DNA from: Pseudomonas sessilinigenes
Lineage (GTDB): Bacteria > Pseudomonadota > Gammaproteobacteria > Pseudomonadales > Pseudomonadaceae
Reading direction: 5' to 3'
DNA: 64,000 nt
NCBI RefSeq assembly: GCF_003850565.1
Contig: NZ_CP027706.1
Span: 5,890,001 to 5,954,000 of the forward strand
The notes beneath the pieces are model-generated. The model was given only the letters and a program-made list of their open reading frames with translations. It had not been told where the DNA came from and ran no database searches. Below, piece by piece: positions 63,099 through 64,000 of this stretch. The stretch's first letter is position 1. Every line of letters begins with the position of its first letter. The position numbers and the translations under genes were made by a program.

Positions 63099-63998
63099 TC
63101 AGGCCGGTTGCGCCAGCCAGTCCGCCAGGCGCAGCAATAGCGCATCGCAGGCCGCGAGCTGCTCCAGGCTGATGAACTCATCCGGCTTGTGCCCCTGGTC
63201 CATGCTGCCCGGCCCGCAGACCACCGTGGGGATGCCGGCCTCATGGAACAGTCCGCCCTCGGTGCCGAAAGCCACGGTGCCGAATTCCCGGGAGCCACTG
63301 AGCAGCGCCAGCAGTTCGGCGGCCTCGCTGTCGGGCGCGGTGGCCAGCCCCGGATAGGCACTCAAGGGCTGCAGGTCGATGGCGGTATCGGCTTGCACCG
63401 CGCGCATCCCGGGCAGCAACTGCTGCTGGGCATAGTCTTGCAGCTCATCCACCACCTGCTGGGGGTCGAAGCCCGGCAGGGTGCGCACCTCGAAATCGAA
63501 CTGGCAATCCTGCGGCACGATGTTCAGTGCCCGGCCGCCACGGATGATGCCGGTCTGCAGTGTGGTGAAGGGCGGATCGAACCGTCGGTCATGGTGCTGC
63601 GGCTGCGCCAAGCGGGTGCCGATCTCCCCGAGCTTGCCGATCAACCGCGCCGCGTACTCGATGGCATTGACCCCCTGGGGCGCATAGGCCGAATGGCAGG
63701 CGGCGCCCCGCACCTGGCAGCGCATGGCCAGCTTGCCCTTGTGCCCCAGCACCGGCCGCAGCTCGGTGGGCTCTCCGATCAGGCACAGCAACGGCCGGTG
63801 CGCTCGGGCCTGCAAACGGGCGAGCATCGGCCTTACGCCGAGGCAACCCACCTCCTCGTCATAGGAGAACGCCAAATGCACGGGCAACCGCAACGGCCGC
63901 CGGAGCAAGGTCGGCACCGCCGCCAGCACCGCGGCGATGAACCCCTTCATGTCTGCCGTGCCACGCCCGTACAGGCGCCCCTCGCGCTCGCTCAGCAC
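63099..63998 (-). CDS. Acetylornithine deacetylase / M20 peptidase, cut by window edge
   Basis: The visible 299 residues are the C-terminal part of an M20-family metallo-deacylase like ArgE. GRGTADMKGFIAA carries a metal-binding Asp, FSYDEEVGCLG the catalytic Glu pair, LIGEPTELRPVLGHKGKLAM continues the core, and GGLFHEAGIPTVVCGPGSMDQGHKPDEFI is the C-terminal signature with the last metal His. The N-terminus, with the first metal His, lies beyond 64000. It likely removes an acyl group from an amine or amino acid and may belong to the adjacent amine-catabolism set. Confidence 0.88.
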   Translation of the reverse strand: MLSEREGRLYGRGTADMKGFIAAVLAAVPTLLRRPLRLPVHLAFSYDEEVGCLGVRPMLARLQARAHRPLLCLIGEPTELRPVLGHKGKLAMRCQVRGAACHSAYAPQGVNAIEYAARLIGKLGEIGTRLAQPQHHDRRFDPPFTTLQTGIIRGGRALNIVPQDCQFDFEVRTLPGFDPQQVVDELQDYAQQQLLPGMRAVQADTAIDLQPLSAYPGLATAPDSEAAELLALLSGSREFGTVAFGTEGGLFHEAGIPTVVCGPGSMDQGHKPDEFISLEQLAACDALLLRLADWLAQPA

Positions 63999-64000
63999 GA

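Overview
The window is a GC-rich, gene-dense segment of a Pseudomonas chromosome, most like the P. protegens / P. fluorescens group. The best evidence is one locus, 13151-39692, whose gene order (pchABCKFEIHD on the minus strand, then pchR and fetABCDEF on the plus strand) is the known arrangement for enantio-pyochelin, the mirror-image siderophore of P. aeruginosa pyochelin. There is no insertion sequence, prophage, CRISPR array, tRNA or rRNA that I can support.

Layout. 1-7872: metabolic genes (an FMN-dependent alpha-hydroxy-acid oxidase, a periplasmic solute-binding protein, a PatB/MalY-type C-S lyase, a gamma-glutamyltransferase, a quinone-reductase-like dehydrogenase, a MarR-GNAT fusion regulator). 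7986-12072: an iron-responsive cell-surface-signalling set (ECF sigma factor, FecR-type anti-sigma, FpvA-like TonB receptor with a signalling domain) behind a Fur-like box. 12159-13103: a membrane-anchored alpha/beta hydrolase. 13151-30842: enantio-pyochelin biosynthesis, nine minus-strand genes, each overlapping the next by 4-11 bases. PchA and PchB make salicylate, PchD activates it, PchE and PchF add and cyclise two cysteines, PchK reduces a thiazoline, PchC edits, and PchH and PchI are ABC exporter-type half-transporters. 31216-32118: the AraC-type activator pchR. 32341-39692: uptake operon fetA (receptor), fetB (PepSY membrane protein), fetCDE (ABC importer) and fetF (MFS). The pchD and fetA promoters share a 21-base motif that is a candidate PchR site.

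39858-49963: accessory metabolism and regulation: a SotB-like efflux pump with a TetR gene, a sugar isomerase/hydrolase pair behind a 30-base palindrome, an exported amidohydrolase divergent from a LysR gene, and a methionine gamma-lyase gene (mdeA) divergent from its Lrp-type regulator (mdeR), followed by an orphan branched-chain amino-acid binding protein. 50681-58289: three consecutive paralogous tail-collar-domain proteins, a GNAT acetyltransferase and a 1743-residue autotransporter with six exact 525-base immunoglobulin-like repeats. This cassette is the least explained part of the window and my best candidate for an undescribed surface system. 58438-64000: polyamine/amine catabolism (class III aminotransferase, APC permease, aldehyde dehydrogenase) and a cut-off ArgE-like deacetylase.

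Limits: all family assignments come from reading motifs and from remembered family architecture. No database search was run.
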